DNA of 64,000 bases, taken from assembly GCF_017652985.1 (NCBI RefSeq), contig NZ_JAGGDJ010000006.1:1-64000 (forward strand), written 5' to 3'. This DNA comes from Paenibacillus artemisiicola (GTDB lineage Bacteria > Bacillota > Bacilli > Paenibacillales > Paenibacillaceae). Made by a program: the position numbers and the translations under genes. Shown here one piece after another: positions 16,472 to 25,607 of the stretch (position 1 is its first letter; each line of letters begins with the position of its first letter). The notes beneath the pieces were generated by a model, which saw only the letters and a program-made list of their open reading frames with translations, ran no database searches and was not told the origin of the DNA.

Positions 16472-18034
16472 ATGCAGCGCAAATCCAAAATCGCCTCGAC
16501 GCTGCTCGTCTTGGCGATGGGCTCGTCGCTCGCGCTGACGGGATGCGGGAATTCGAACGGCAGCGGCAACGAAACGAACAACGCGGCGAACGCCGCGGAA
16601 CCGGCGAACGGCGGAGGTTCGAACGCGCAGACGGCGAACGGCGGCGACGCGGCCGGGGACAAGCCGGCGCTGGATCCGGTCGAGCTGTCGATCTATTACC
16701 CCGGCACCGAGCAGAAGGACGTCGCCGCGGTCGAGGCCGAGCTGAACAAGCAGCTGAAGGACAAGATCAACGCCACGGTCAAGATCAACGCGGTCGATTG
16801 GGGCAACTGGAGCCAGAAGATCAACCTGATGGTCGCGTCCGGCGAGCCGTTCGATCTGCTGTTCACGGCCGGCTGGGACAATTTCAGCGGCAACGTGGCC
16901 AAGGGCGCGTTCCTGGACGTAACCTCGCTCATCGACGAGTACGCCCCGGAGACCAAGGCGCAGATGAACCCCGAGCTGCTGACGGGCACGGCGATCGGCG
17001 GCAAGAACTACGCGGTGCCGGTCGAGAAAGAAATGGCGAGCGAATTCGGCATCGTGCTGAATAAGGATCTCGTCGACAAGTACCAATTCGACGTGAGCAC
17101 AATTAAGTCGTACGCCGACCTTGAGCCGATGCTGCAGACGATCAAGGCGAAGGAGCCGAACGTCGTGCCGTTCTGGGGCGGCAAGAACACGATTTCCCTC
17201 ATTCCGTTCGAGCAGATCGGCGCGGTGCCCGGCGCGATCAAGCAGGACGGCACGACGACGGTCGTCGATCAGTGGGAAACGCCGGAGATGCAGCAGATGC
17301 TGAAGCTGATGCGGGATTGGAACCTCAAGGGCTACTTCCAGAAGGATCCCGCCACGCAGAAGGACGCGGGCCCGTCCAACAAGGCCGGCACCGTGTTCGC
17401 GCAATGGCAGCAGCTGACCCCGGGCAAGGACAAGGTGCTGACCCAGCAGTGGGGCCATCCGATGGTACAGGTCGTCCTGACGCAGCCGTACACGACGAGC
17501 GGGGACCTGAACGGCGCCATGACCGCCATCTCCCGGACGTCCAAAAATCCGGAGCGCGCCATGATGCTGATCAATCTGCTGCATACGGACGCGCAGCTGC
17601 TGAACACGCTCGTCTACGGCGTCGAGGGCACGCATTTCGTGAAAGCGGCGGACAACGTCATCAAGCTGCCGGACGGCGCGCAGGCCGGACAGAGCGGCTA
17701 CGCGCCGGGCAACAACTACATGTTCGGCAGCCAGTTCCTCAATTACCTGTGGGATAACGAGGATCCGCAGAAGTGGGACGCGTACAAGGCGTTCAACGCG
17801 TCGGCGAAGCCGTCGCCGATCGTCGGCTTCAGCTACAACGCGGAGCCGGTCAAGAACGAAGAAGCCGCCATCACCAACATTTACAACGCGTATATCGACG
17901 GTCTCAGCACCGGGGTCATGGATCCCGACAAGGAACTGCCGGTCTTCATCGACAAGATGAAGAAGGCCGGACTCGACAAAGTGATCGCCGAGAAACAGAA
18001 GCAAATCGACGCGTTCCTGAGCGGCAAGCAATAG
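16472..18034 (+). CDS. LplA-type oligosaccharide-binding lipoprotein
   Basis: A 520-residue lipoprotein (LALTGC, Cys25) with an Asn/Gly/Ala-rich tether to about residue 65. It has the large two-lobed fold of the LplA class (PVELSIYYPGTEQKDVAAVE; VASGEPFDLLFTAGWDNF; late YAPGNNYMFGSQFLNYLWD). It is first in an operon with two permeases. GGAGG is 6 bases from the ATG, and the longer upstream frame lacks a site. A strong hairpin at 18059-18086 lies before the permeases and would protect the binding-protein part of the mRNA. Expression is probably driven by the direct-repeat operator. Confidence 0.9.
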   Translation: MQRKSKIASTLLVLAMGSSLALTGCGNSNGSGNETNNAANAAEPANGGGSNAQTANGGDAAGDKPALDPVELSIYYPGTEQKDVAAVEAELNKQLKDKINATVKINAVDWGNWSQKINLMVASGEPFDLLFTAGWDNFSGNVAKGAFLDVTSLIDEYAPETKAQMNPELLTGTAIGGKNYAVPVEKEMASEFGIVLNKDLVDKYQFDVSTIKSYADLEPMLQTIKAKEPNVVPFWGGKNTISLIPFEQIGAVPGAIKQDGTTTVVDQWETPEMQQMLKLMRDWNLKGYFQKDPATQKDAGPSNKAGTVFAQWQQLTPGKDKVLTQQWGHPMVQVVLTQPYTTSGDLNGAMTAISRTSKNPERAMMLINLLHTDAQLLNTLVYGVEGTHFVKAADNVIKLPDGAQAGQSGYAPGNNYMFGSQFLNYLWDNEDPQKWDAYKAFNASAKPSPIVGFSYNAEPVKNEEAAITNIYNAYIDGLSTGVMDPDKELPVFIDKMKKAGLDKVIAEKQKQIDAFLSGKQ

Positions 18035-18058
18035 CGCGACCCGATGCAGCGACACCAG

Positions 18059-18090
18059 GAGGCCGGCGCCGCCACGCGCCGGCCTCTCTT
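18059..18090 (+). terminator. Intercistronic hairpin between binding protein and permease
   Basis: GAGGCCGGCGC and GCGCCGGCCTC form a perfect 11-bp stem followed by TCTT. The weak U tract and position suggest partial termination or mRNA stabilisation rather than a full stop. Confidence 0.65.
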
Positions 18091-18116
18091 ACTCGACGCC
18101 GAAAGGAGCGGAGCGC

Positions 18117-19040
18117 ATGCGCCCCCGTGCCGGACTGATCCACAATCTCGTGAAGTACCGCGCCTTGTTCCTCATGGTCGTGCTGCCGGCCGCGGTGCTG
18201 ATCTTCAACAATTACGTGCCGATGTTCGGCCTCATCGTCGCGTTCAAAAATTACAATTTCGAGGGCGGCATCCTGGGCAGCCCTTGGGAAGGCATCGATA
18301 ATTTCCGGTATTTGTTCCAGACGCCGGACGCCCTAACGGCGACCCGCAACACGGTGCTGTACAACGCGGTCTTCATCGTCGTCAATACGGCGATCGCCAT
18401 CCTGCTGGCCGTCGGGCTGAACGAGCTGCGCAGCCGGAAGCTGGCGAAATTTTTTCAAAGCAGCCTGCTGTTTCCCTATTTTCTGTCCTTTGTGGCCGTC
18501 AGCTATTTGGCGTACGCGTTCCTCGGCGGATACGGCTTCATCAACAAGTCGATCCTGGAGCCGCTCGGCTTCCAACCGGTGTCCTGGTACACCGAGCCCG
18601 CGTATTGGACGGTCATTCTGCCGCTCGTCAACCTGTGGAAAAACGTCGGGTACGGCATGGTCTTCTACTTGGCGGCCATCGTCGGCATCGATCAAGAATA
18701 TTACGAGGCGGCCCGCATCGACGGCGCCTCCAAATGGCAGCAGATCCGCGGCATCACGATTCCGCTGATCGTGCCGGTCATCGTCGTGCTGGTCATTCTG
18801 CAGATCGGCCGCATCTTCAACGCGGATTTCGGCTTGTTCTACCAAGTGCCGCTCAACACCGGCGTGCTGTATCCGACGACGAACGTCATCGACACGTTCG
18901 TGTACCGGTCGCTGCTCGTCAGCGGCAACGTCGGCATGTCGGCGGCGGGGTCCTTTTACCAGTCGGTCGTGGGCTTCGCGCTCGTGCTGCTGACCAACTT
19001 CGCCGTGCGCCGCGCAAGCCGCGAAAACGCGCTCTTCTAG
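18117..19040 (+). CDS. LplB-type sugar ABC transporter permease
   Basis: A 307-residue inner-membrane protein with six predicted helices. The cytoplasmic EAA loop is EYYEAARIDGASKWQQIRGI, which contacts the ATPase. The N-terminal half (MFGLIVAFKNYNF, LGSPWEGIDNFRYLF) is typical of LplB. GAAAGGAGCGG precedes the ATG. It is the second gene of the operon and is followed after 14 bases by the LplC-type partner. Confidence 0.92.
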   Translation: MRPRAGLIHNLVKYRALFLMVVLPAAVLIFNNYVPMFGLIVAFKNYNFEGGILGSPWEGIDNFRYLFQTPDALTATRNTVLYNAVFIVVNTAIAILLAVGLNELRSRKLAKFFQSSLLFPYFLSFVAVSYLAYAFLGGYGFINKSILEPLGFQPVSWYTEPAYWTVILPLVNLWKNVGYGMVFYLAAIVGIDQEYYEAARIDGASKWQQIRGITIPLIVPVIVVLVILQIGRIFNADFGLFYQVPLNTGVLYPTTNVIDTFVYRSLLVSGNVGMSAAGSFYQSVVGFALVLLTNFAVRRASRENALF

Positions 19041-19054
19041 GAGGAAACGGAATA

Positions 19055-20011
19055 ATGAACGCACATGTCGACGCGCAGGTCTCCGCGGGCCGGCCCAAGC
19101 CGGGGCGCGCGGCCAAGGACCGCCTGGACAACGGGCTGCCGGCCGTTCCGAACGCGCTCTTGATCGCGGTCTTCGCGCTGCTCAGCCTGGCTTGCCTGTA
19201 TCCGCTGCTGCTCGTCGTCGCGGTCTCGTTCACGGACGAACAGGCGATCGTGACGGGCGGCTACAGCATCATCCCGGCGCGCTTCTCCTTGTACGCGTAC
19301 CGGTACTTGTTCGAGGACGCGGCGCAGATCTTCCGCAGCTACGGCGTCTCCATCCTCGTAACGCTCATCGGCACCGTCAGCAGCACCCTGCTGACCGCGC
19401 TGCTCGCGTTCCCGCTATCCCGGCGGGAAATGCCGTATCGCGGCGCGCTGGCGTTCGGCGTCTTCTTCACGATGCTGTTCAGCGGCGGCCTCGTGCCCTG
19501 GTATCTCGTCTATAACGCCGCGGGGCTCAACAATACGCTTTGGGCGCTCGTCGTGCCGCATCTCGTGGCGCCGCTCAACGTCATCGTGATGCGGACGTTC
19601 TTCGCGAACACGATTCCGCAGCCGCTCATCGAATCGGCGAAGATCGACGGGGCGGGGGAGTTCCGGATTTTCGCCGGGATCGTCCTGCCGCTCTCGTCGC
19701 CGGTGCTCGCGACGGTCGGGCTGTTTCAGACGCTGGCGTATTGGAACGACTGGTTCACGAGCTCGGTGTTCATCAGCGACAACAAGCTGGTAAGCCTGCA
19801 GTACCTGATGTACAAGACCATTTACAACATCCAATATTTGAATTCCGGCTTGGTCGACGCCACGGTCGCCGGCAACGCGACGGCGGCGATTCCGACCGAG
19901 ACGGTGCGCATGGCGATGGCGATCGTCGGCATCGGCCCGATCGTCTTCGTATACCCGTTCCTGCAGAAATATTTCGTGAAAGGCTTGACCGTCGGCGCCG
20001 TCAAAGGCTAA
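19055..20011 (+). CDS. LplC-type sugar ABC transporter permease
   Basis: A 318-residue membrane protein. After a polar N-terminus it has six helices and the EAA motif LIESAKIDGAGEFRIFAGIV. It ends QKYFVKGLTVGAVKG, the standard tail of this family. AGGAGG lies 10 bases before the ATG. It partners the LplB-type protein. No ATPase gene follows, so energising by a shared MsmX-type ATPase encoded elsewhere is likely. Confidence 0.92.
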   Translation: MNAHVDAQVSAGRPKPGRAAKDRLDNGLPAVPNALLIAVFALLSLACLYPLLLVVAVSFTDEQAIVTGGYSIIPARFSLYAYRYLFEDAAQIFRSYGVSILVTLIGTVSSTLLTALLAFPLSRREMPYRGALAFGVFFTMLFSGGLVPWYLVYNAAGLNNTLWALVVPHLVAPLNVIVMRTFFANTIPQPLIESAKIDGAGEFRIFAGIVLPLSSPVLATVGLFQTLAYWNDWFTSSVFISDNKLVSLQYLMYKTIYNIQYLNSGLVDATVAGNATAAIPTETVRMAMAIVGIGPIVFVYPFLQKYFVKGLTVGAVKG

Positions 20012-20050
20012 GGCGACGCGTCAAGCCGCCAGAAGGAGGCTGTTCCGAAC

Positions 20051-22122
20051 GTGAACGACCCGTTGGATCCTTACGCGCTCGACTTGCGCAAAAGCACGGC
20101 GCCGCCCGAGCATATCGCGGCGACGAGCCTGTACAGCGTCGCGGCGCCCCGCCACGGCACGGTGACGGGGGTGAGCGGCTGCTATTCCCCGCCGTACGCG
20201 GCGGGCGCGCTCGCCCTGCGTCTCGATTTCGCCGCCGGCGGCATGCCCGTCGAGGATACGGGCAATCTGGGCAAACGCGACTGCGGCCTGCTGTTCGCGG
20301 GCGCGGCGTGGCGGCCGGACCGGATCGTCCGGCGCGGCACGTACCATTGGCTGAAGGCGCGGGGGCTGGTCTCGTTCGCCGTCGTCAGCGACCTGGTGCC
20401 GCTCACCGGGCGCGCCGGCTTCGTCCTGACCGTGCGCGTCGCGAACCGGAGCGGCACCATCCTGGAGATCGACCTCGCGCCGACGCTCGAACCCGGCCCG
20501 GTCCGCCGCGTGCCCCTCGGCGAGTGGAGGTTCAGCCCGCCGGCCGGCGGGACGGTCCCGGCGCGCCTCGCCGGCGCGGATGCGTGGGAGAACGAAGAAG
20601 TACGAATCACGCTGCTGCACGACGGCCTCTCCGCGGTCCTGGGGGACGGCGAGGAGGCGGCGTTCCGGATCGCCGTCGTGCTCGGCGAAGCCGGCCGCGA
20701 GGTCGAAGCGCCTTCGAGCCTCGCCGTCTGGGAAGCGGAGACGGCGACGCGCTGGCGGTCGCGGATCGCGCGCGCCGAAGCGGCGCTGCCGCGCATCGAG
20801 ACCGACATTCCCGGGCTCGAAGCGTACTATAACCGCTCGCTCATCAGCGGCTGATCTGCATGTGGGACCACCCGGACTTCGCGATCCGGCCGTTCCCGGC
20901 CACGTCGGGCATCGACGGCGGCGGCATCAACAACTATCCGTGGGACGCGGCGGGCTACGTCGGCCAGACGCTGGCGATGCTGCTCGGCGAGGAAGGCTCG
21001 CGCGCGTATCTGCGCTTCATGGAAGAAGGCGGCATCGACCGGCATATCAGCTTCGCGCCGGACGGCACGGGCGACGAGCCGTTCGCGTACTCGTACAGTC
21101 TGTGGGCGTTCGTGCACTTCGCCTGGTCGTACTGCTGCCAGTACGGCCCGCTCGAGGAGCTGTATCCCGTGCTGCGCAAGGTGCTCGACACCGACGAGCG
21201 CCGGCTGGCGCGCCGGGGCGAGCTGCTCGATTACGGCAGCCATCATCATCTGCTCGAGATGCGCGGCAGCGGCTACGAGCATGTCGTGGCCAGCCCGAAC
21301 GCGGAGCGGGCGTGGTGCTACGACCGGCTGGCGGACTTGGCGGAGCTGCTCGGCTTGGAGGAGCCGGAAGACTGGCGGGGCAAGGCCGCGCGGATCCGGC
21401 TGGCGATCCGGACGGAGCTGTGGGACGGCGAAGCGGGCTGGTTCCGCAGCTTGTACCCCGAGGGCCGCAGCGAGATCGTCTACTCGGTGCAGGCCTACGA
21501 CGCGCTGCGGATGGGCGCGTGCGCGCCGGAGATGGAGCGCGCGCTGCTGTCGCATCTGCGGGACGGCGCGTTCCTCGGAGATTGCGGGGTGTCCAGCATT
21601 TCCGCGGAGGACGCGCTGCATTACGAGGTGAACGACCCGGATTGGTCGGGCGGCGGCAGCTTCGGCGGGGAAGGCCCGATCCTGGCGCAGACGCTGTGGG
21701 AGATCGGGCGGCCGGAGCTCGCCTGGGACGTGCTGAAGCGCCACTTCTGGATCGGCGAGCGGCTGCCGTACGTGCCGCAGGAGCATTATTGCGACCGGCC
21801 GATGTCGCCGGCGCACAAGCGCGCGAACAATATCTCCGGCATGGCCGGCGCCCAAGCGGTCGTGTTCGGCATGGCGGGCATCCGTCCGCAGCCGGACGGA
21901 CGGCTGCGGATCGCGCCTCAGCCGCCAGAGAGCGGCCGCGTGTCGATCGTCGGCTTCGAATACCGCGGCCGCCGGTACGACGTGCACATGGAACCGGGCG
22001 GCTGCCGGATCGTCCGCGACGGCGCCGAGCTGTACCGGGGCGCTCCGGCGCGGCTGACGATCGATGCGGAAGGAGCCGTCTCCGTCCATAGGGAGGGCGC
22101 GGAGGCTCGTTCAACGAATTGA
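20051..22122 (+). pseudogene. Six-hairpin (alpha/alpha-barrel) glycosidase split by a frameshift
   Basis: Two adjoining frames make one protein of about 690 residues. The first (GTG at 20051 with AAGGAGG 11 bases upstream, 267 residues) is a beta-rich N-terminal domain ending AYYNRSLISG at a TGA (20852-20854). Reading one base back gives LICMWDHPDFAIRPFP and continues without a break to 22122. One extra C in the GGCTG at 20849-20853 would restore a single frame. Family members are intracellular or secreted sugar hydrolases; this one has no signal peptide, so it would degrade imported oligosaccharides. It is the last gene of the importer operon. Sequencing error, mutation or programmed slippage cannot be separated here. 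Confidence 0.75.
20860..22122 (+). CDS. C-terminal catalytic part of the split six-hairpin glycosidase
   Basis: The second frame, 420 residues from its first ATG, carries the alpha/alpha toroid. Helices bear conserved acidic and aromatic residues (GIDGGGINNYPWDAAGYVGQ; DCGVSSISAEDALHYEVNDP; GGEGPILAQTLWEIG). It ends with the small beta domain usual in this clan (LRIAPQPP, VSIVGFEYRGRRY). The ATG has no ribosome site and lies 5 bases after the stop of the first frame, so separate initiation is doubtful. The exact GH family is not assigned; an MGH1/GH63-like relationship is the best guess. Confidence 0.6.
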   Translation: MWDHPDFAIRPFPATSGIDGGGINNYPWDAAGYVGQTLAMLLGEEGSRAYLRFMEEGGIDRHISFAPDGTGDEPFAYSYSLWAFVHFAWSYCCQYGPLEELYPVLRKVLDTDERRLARRGELLDYGSHHHLLEMRGSGYEHVVASPNAERAWCYDRLADLAELLGLEEPEDWRGKAARIRLAIRTELWDGEAGWFRSLYPEGRSEIVYSVQAYDALRMGACAPEMERALLSHLRDGAFLGDCGVSSISAEDALHYEVNDPDWSGGGSFGGEGPILAQTLWEIGRPELAWDVLKRHFWIGERLPYVPQEHYCDRPMSPAHKRANNISGMAGAQAVVFGMAGIRPQPDGRLRIAPQPPESGRVSIVGFEYRGRRYDVHMEPGGCRIVRDGAELYRGAPARLTIDAEGAVSVHREGAEARSTN

Positions 22123-22133
22123 AAAAGAAAATG

Positions 22134-22163
22134 TTGACATGCCCGCAATCTTCATGGTATCTT
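22134..22163 (+). promoter_or_regulatory. Promoter of tRNA-Leu copy 2
   Basis: TTGACA (22134-22139), an 18-base spacer and TATCTT (22158-22163). Confidence 0.7.
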
Positions 22164-22207
22164 AATAAACGTTGCTCCCGACATACGGGATGCGGCATCT
22201 GCCAGAT

Positions 22208-22294
22208 GCGGTCGTGGCGGAATTGGCAGACGCGCTAGATTCAGGTTCTAGTGGTGTAACAGCCGTGGAGGTTCAAGTCCTCTCGACCGCACCA
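22208..22294 (+). tRNA. tRNA-Leu (anticodon CAG), copy 2
   Basis: Identical over all 87 bases, CCA included, to the copy at 4908-4994. Seven bases of 5' flank (GCCAGAT) are also shared with copy 1. It has its own promoter and terminator. Confidence 0.97.
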
Positions 22295-22310
22295 ACTTCC
22301 AACAATCGCA

Positions 22311-22344
22311 AGAAGCCTTGATCCCGGATCAAGGCTTCTTTTTT
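22311..22344 (+). terminator. Terminator of tRNA-Leu copy 2
   Basis: A perfect 13-bp stem (AGAAGCCTTGATC with GATCAAGGCTTCT), a 3-base loop and a T run. Confidence 0.9.
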
Positions 22345-22554
22345 GCGTATCGGGTTTGCATGAATCCCGGAATCCGCGCAAATCCTACCAATCGGGAAGT
22401 CACGCGAAGGCGGGCTTCTTTTCGTTTCGGCCCTTTGTGTCCAGAAAATTCAGACGTAAGACACTTCAAGCCCGAACCGCGCAAGGTTACAGTGGATGGA
22501 GACGGTTTCATTTGCCATCCGCTTGCCTTGAGAAGCTTTAAGGAGGGAACTGGG

Positions 22555-23745
22555 TTGAACAATGCCAAATACGCCAACATGCTGCTGATGCCCGAGCTCG
22601 ACACGACGCCGAAACGATTGCTGCCGTTCGGGATCTTATCCCGTCTGCGCGAGGAAACGCCCGTTCGGTACGATAAGGTCCGTAATTGCTGGGACGTGTT
22701 CGGCTACGACAACGTCCACCGCGTGCTGAAGGATTACGCCCTGTTCTCGTCCGTCCGCGGCGCGAGCGCGGGCACGAGCATGCTCTATACGGATCCGCCC
22801 AAGCATGCCCAGCTTCGCGATCTCGTGAACAAGGCGTTCACGCCGCGCGAGATTCAAGCGTTCGCGCCGCGCATCGAAGCGATCGCCGGCGATCTGCTCG
22901 AACGGGCGCGCGGCGGCGCCATGGACATCGTGCATGATTTCGCGACGCCGCTGCCCGTCATCATCATCGCCGAGATGCTCGGCGCGCCGCAGGAAGACCG
23001 CGAGCGCTTCAAGCACTGGTCGGACGTGCTCGTCGAGAGCGCGGCGGACGATTCCGACGAGGCGTTCCGCGCCGTACTCGAGCGCCGGCAGCTGGCGATC
23101 GCCGAGCTGACCGACTATTTCGCGGCCTTGCTGGAGGAACGGGCCAAGCAGCCGCGGGAGGATCTGATCTCCCTGCTGCTCGCGGCCGAGATCGACGGCG
23201 AACGGCTGACGCCGCGCGAGCTGATCAGCTTCTGCATCCTGCTGCTCGCCGCCGGCAACGAGACGACGACGAACCTCATCACGAACGGCGTCCGCCTGCT
23301 CACCGAGCGGCCCGAGCTGCAGCGCGAGCTGCGCCGGCAGCCCGAAGCGGTGCCCGACTTCGTCGAGGAGACGCTGCGGTATTACCCGCCGATCGTCGCC
23401 GTAGGGCGCGTCGCCAAGGAGGATACGGCGATCGGAGACGCGGCCGTCAAGGCGGGCGACCAGATCATCGCCTGGGTCGGCGCGGCCAACCGCGATCCCG
23501 CGAAATTCGACGATCCCGAATCGTTCGTCCTCGGACGGAAGCCGAACGCGCACATGTCCTTCGGCTTCGGCATCCACTTCTGCCTCGGGGCGCCGCTCGC
23601 GCGGCTGGAGGCGAAGCTCGCCCTCGGCGCGCTGCTTGCGCGCACCGGGGAGATCCGCGCGCTGCCGGACGCGGAATTGACGCCGATTCCGAGCTCGTTC
23701 GTGTTCGGGGTCAAAAGCCATCCGGTGACGCTCGAGGCGCGCTGA
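22555..23745 (+). CDS. Cytochrome P450
   Basis: A 396-residue soluble P450 of normal bacterial length. The oxygen-binding I-helix is LLLAAGNETTTNL, the K-helix ExxR is EETLRYY, and the haem loop FGFGIHFCLGAPLAR carries the Cys ligand. It resembles the CYP109/YjiB group of Bacilli; the substrate is unknown. The start is a TTG with AAGGAGG 8 bases upstream. The frame continues further back through the tRNA terminator, which cannot be coding, and no in-frame ATG is as well placed. No ferredoxin or reductase gene is adjacent, so redox partners must come from elsewhere. Confidence 0.93.
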   Translation: MNNAKYANMLLMPELDTTPKRLLPFGILSRLREETPVRYDKVRNCWDVFGYDNVHRVLKDYALFSSVRGASAGTSMLYTDPPKHAQLRDLVNKAFTPREIQAFAPRIEAIAGDLLERARGGAMDIVHDFATPLPVIIIAEMLGAPQEDRERFKHWSDVLVESAADDSDEAFRAVLERRQLAIAELTDYFAALLEERAKQPREDLISLLLAAEIDGERLTPRELISFCILLLAAGNETTTNLITNGVRLLTERPELQRELRRQPEAVPDFVEETLRYYPPIVAVGRVAKEDTAIGDAAVKAGDQIIAWVGAANRDPAKFDDPESFVLGRKPNAHMSFGFGIHFCLGAPLARLEAKLALGALLARTGEIRALPDAELTPIPSSFVFGVKSHPVTLEAR

Positions 23746-23776
23746 CCGGCTCCCTGCCGCCTTGCCGCGTTTCCTG

Positions 23777-23801
23777 GCCCTTCCGCCGCGGAAGGGCTTT
23801 T
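23777..23801 (+). terminator. Terminator of the P450 gene
   Basis: GCCCTTCC and GGAAGGGC with a GCCGC loop, then TTTT. Confidence 0.75.
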
Positions 23802-23866
23802 CGTCGTCGGAAGCGCTTTTGGGCGCTGCGCCCGCCGGAAACGCGGACGGATCAAGGATTCGGAAA

Positions 23867-23920
23867 ATTCCCTTGATTGCCTTGATTTCCGCAATTCTTG
23901 CAATTCCTGCAATTCCCGTC
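23867..23920. repeat. Six tandem 9-bp units next to a promoter
   Basis: Degenerate units of ATTCCTGCA type (ATTCCCTTG, ATTGCCTTG, ATTTCCGCA, ATTCTTGCA, ATTCCTGCA, ATTCCCGTC) run straight into TTGACG, the probable -35 of the next gene. The unit resembles the 9-bp array at 5098-5214. Confidence 0.65.
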
Positions 23921-23951
23921 TTGACGTTCCTCCGGCACGATCGGATACAAT
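23921..23951 (+). promoter_or_regulatory. Possible promoter of the amidase gene
   Basis: TTGACG (23921-23926) and TACAAT (23946-23951) are 19 bases apart, slightly long. A further TTGACA lies at 23955. Confidence 0.4.
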
Positions 23952-24035
23952 TTGTTGACAACTTCTAGACGTTCCCGTAACACGCGCGCGGTACACTCGA
24001 ATGGCACAAGCAGGCTTTACACCCGGGAGGATACC

Positions 24036-24776
24036 ATGACGACGAACACGAGATTAAAATATATCATCGGCTTTATCGCCGCTTTACTCGTCTTGCTGGC
24101 GGCGGGTCGCTCGCTGCTCGCGCAGATCGGCGGGGAGCCGGACGGCGCCAAATCGCTGACCGGCTCGCCGCGGGGCGAAACGGGGGCGCCGGCGGAGAAC
24201 GAATCGTCCGGCGGACGGTTCAAAATCGTCATCGACCCGGGCCACGGCGGCAAGGATCCCGGCTCGGCAGGAGCGAGCGGACAGTGGGAGAAGGACAGCA
24301 ATCTGGCGCTCGCCATGAAGCTGTACGAGCTGCTCAAGGCCGACCCGCTCTTCGAGCCGCGGCTGACCCGCACGGACGATACGTTCGTCGAGCTGGCCGA
24401 CCGGGCGCAGGTCGCCGACGGCTGGGGCGCGGACGCCCTGATCTCGATCCACGGCAACGCCTTCGAGGATGCGTCGGTGGCCGGCACGGAGACGTATTAC
24501 ACGCATCCGGACAGCCTGAGGCTGGCGGAAGCGATTCACGGAAAGGTCGTCGCGGCGCTCGGCTTTCCCGACCGCGGCGTGAAGGAGGAGAAGCTGAAGG
24601 TGCTTTCGCTCAGCGAGATGCCGGCGGTGCTGGTGGAGCCCGGCTATTTGACGAACGCCGCGGAGGAAGCCTTCATGCTCGGCGACGGCGGCCAGCGAAC
24701 CGAAGCGGAAGCGATCGCGGACGGGCTGCGGGCGTATTTCGCGGGGAGCGGAGCCGACCCGTCGGCGGCCGGCTAA
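24036..24776 (+). CDS. Secreted N-acetylmuramoyl-L-alanine amidase (Amidase_3)
   Basis: A 246-residue protein with an N-terminal signal or anchor helix (YIIGFIAALLVLLAAGRSLL) and a Gly/Glu-rich linker. The zinc amidase domain starts at about residue 65. Ligands and catalytic residues are in IDPGHGGKDPG (His), WEKDSNLALAMKL (Glu), ISIHGNAF (His) and VLVEPGYLTN (Glu). It cleaves the lactyl-amide bond between MurNAc and the stem peptide. GGGAGG precedes the ATG by 5 bases. It is monocistronic, and a second amidase of the family lies at 45925-46692. Confidence 0.9.
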   Translation: MTTNTRLKYIIGFIAALLVLLAAGRSLLAQIGGEPDGAKSLTGSPRGETGAPAENESSGGRFKIVIDPGHGGKDPGSAGASGQWEKDSNLALAMKLYELLKADPLFEPRLTRTDDTFVELADRAQVADGWGADALISIHGNAFEDASVAGTETYYTHPDSLRLAEAIHGKVVAALGFPDRGVKEEKLKVLSLSEMPAVLVEPGYLTNAAEEAFMLGDGGQRTEAEAIADGLRAYFAGSGADPSAAG

Positions 24777-24907
24777 CGGAAGACGGCGCCCACGGGCGCC
24801 GCGCGCGGACAAGCCCTGCGGCCGGGGCATTTTATGTACGGCCGGCATTTATGCTACGATCGCTATAGGCAAGACGCGATCCGAACTCGGATAGATTGGA
24901 GCCCAGC

Positions 24908-25603
24908 ATGGACAAAACGAAAATCCTCATCATCGAGGACGAAGAAGCGATCGCCGATTTGCTGGCCTACGGCCTGAGCCGGGAAGGCTTCGAGACGCGG
25001 ACGTCGGGAAACGGGACGGACGGCTTGAAGGAGCTGGAACGCTTCCGCCCGGACCTGCTCGTGCTGGACTGGATGCTGCCGGACCGGAGCGGCCTCGACA
25101 TTTGCAAGCAGGTGACCGCGCGTTATAATTTGCCGATTCTCATGATCACGGCGCGATCCGACATCACGGACAAGATTCTCGGCCTCGAGGTCGGCGCGGA
25201 CGACTACATCACGAAGCCGTTCGACCTGCGGGAGGTCGTGGCCCGCATCCGGACCATCCTCCGGCGCTTGGCGCAAGCCCAGCCGGCCGCGGAGGAAGCC
25301 GCGCCTCCGGCGATCCGCTTCCGGAACATCGCCGTTTCCCCCGACGAGCGGCTCGTGACGAAGGAGGGGACGCCGGTCGAGCTGACGCCGAAGGAATTCG
25401 ACCTGCTGATCGCGCTGCTCGGCGCCCGGGGCAGAATTTTCACGCGGACGGAGCTGCTCGATTTCGTCTGGGGCTACGATTTTCCCGGCGACACGCGCAC
25501 GGTCGACACCCATATCCAGCGGCTGCGCAAGAAGCTCGATGCGGCGGACCTGATCACGACCGTGTTCGGTATCGGCTACAAATTCGAGAAGCGGACGGAC
25601 TGA
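24908..25603 (+). CDS. OmpR-family response regulator
   Basis: A 231-residue regulator. The receiver has acidic residues EDE at 10-12, phospho-acceptor Asp54 (LVLDWMLP) and Lys103 (ITKPF). A winged-helix DNA-binding domain covers about 135-228 (LTPKEFDLLIALL, TVDTHIQRLRKKL, VFGIGYKFE). TGGAG lies 6 bases before the ATG. The kinase gene follows after 4 bases and a propeller lipoprotein overlaps that, so the three form one operon. PhoB/ResD-like regulators are the nearest relatives by layout; targets are unknown. Confidence 0.92.
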   Translation: MDKTKILIIEDEEAIADLLAYGLSREGFETRTSGNGTDGLKELERFRPDLLVLDWMLPDRSGLDICKQVTARYNLPILMITARSDITDKILGLEVGADDYITKPFDLREVVARIRTILRRLAQAQPAAEEAAPPAIRFRNIAVSPDERLVTKEGTPVELTPKEFDLLIALLGARGRIFTRTELLDFVWGYDFPGDTRTVDTHIQRLRKKLDAADLITTVFGIGYKFEKRTD

Positions 25604-25607
25604 CGGC

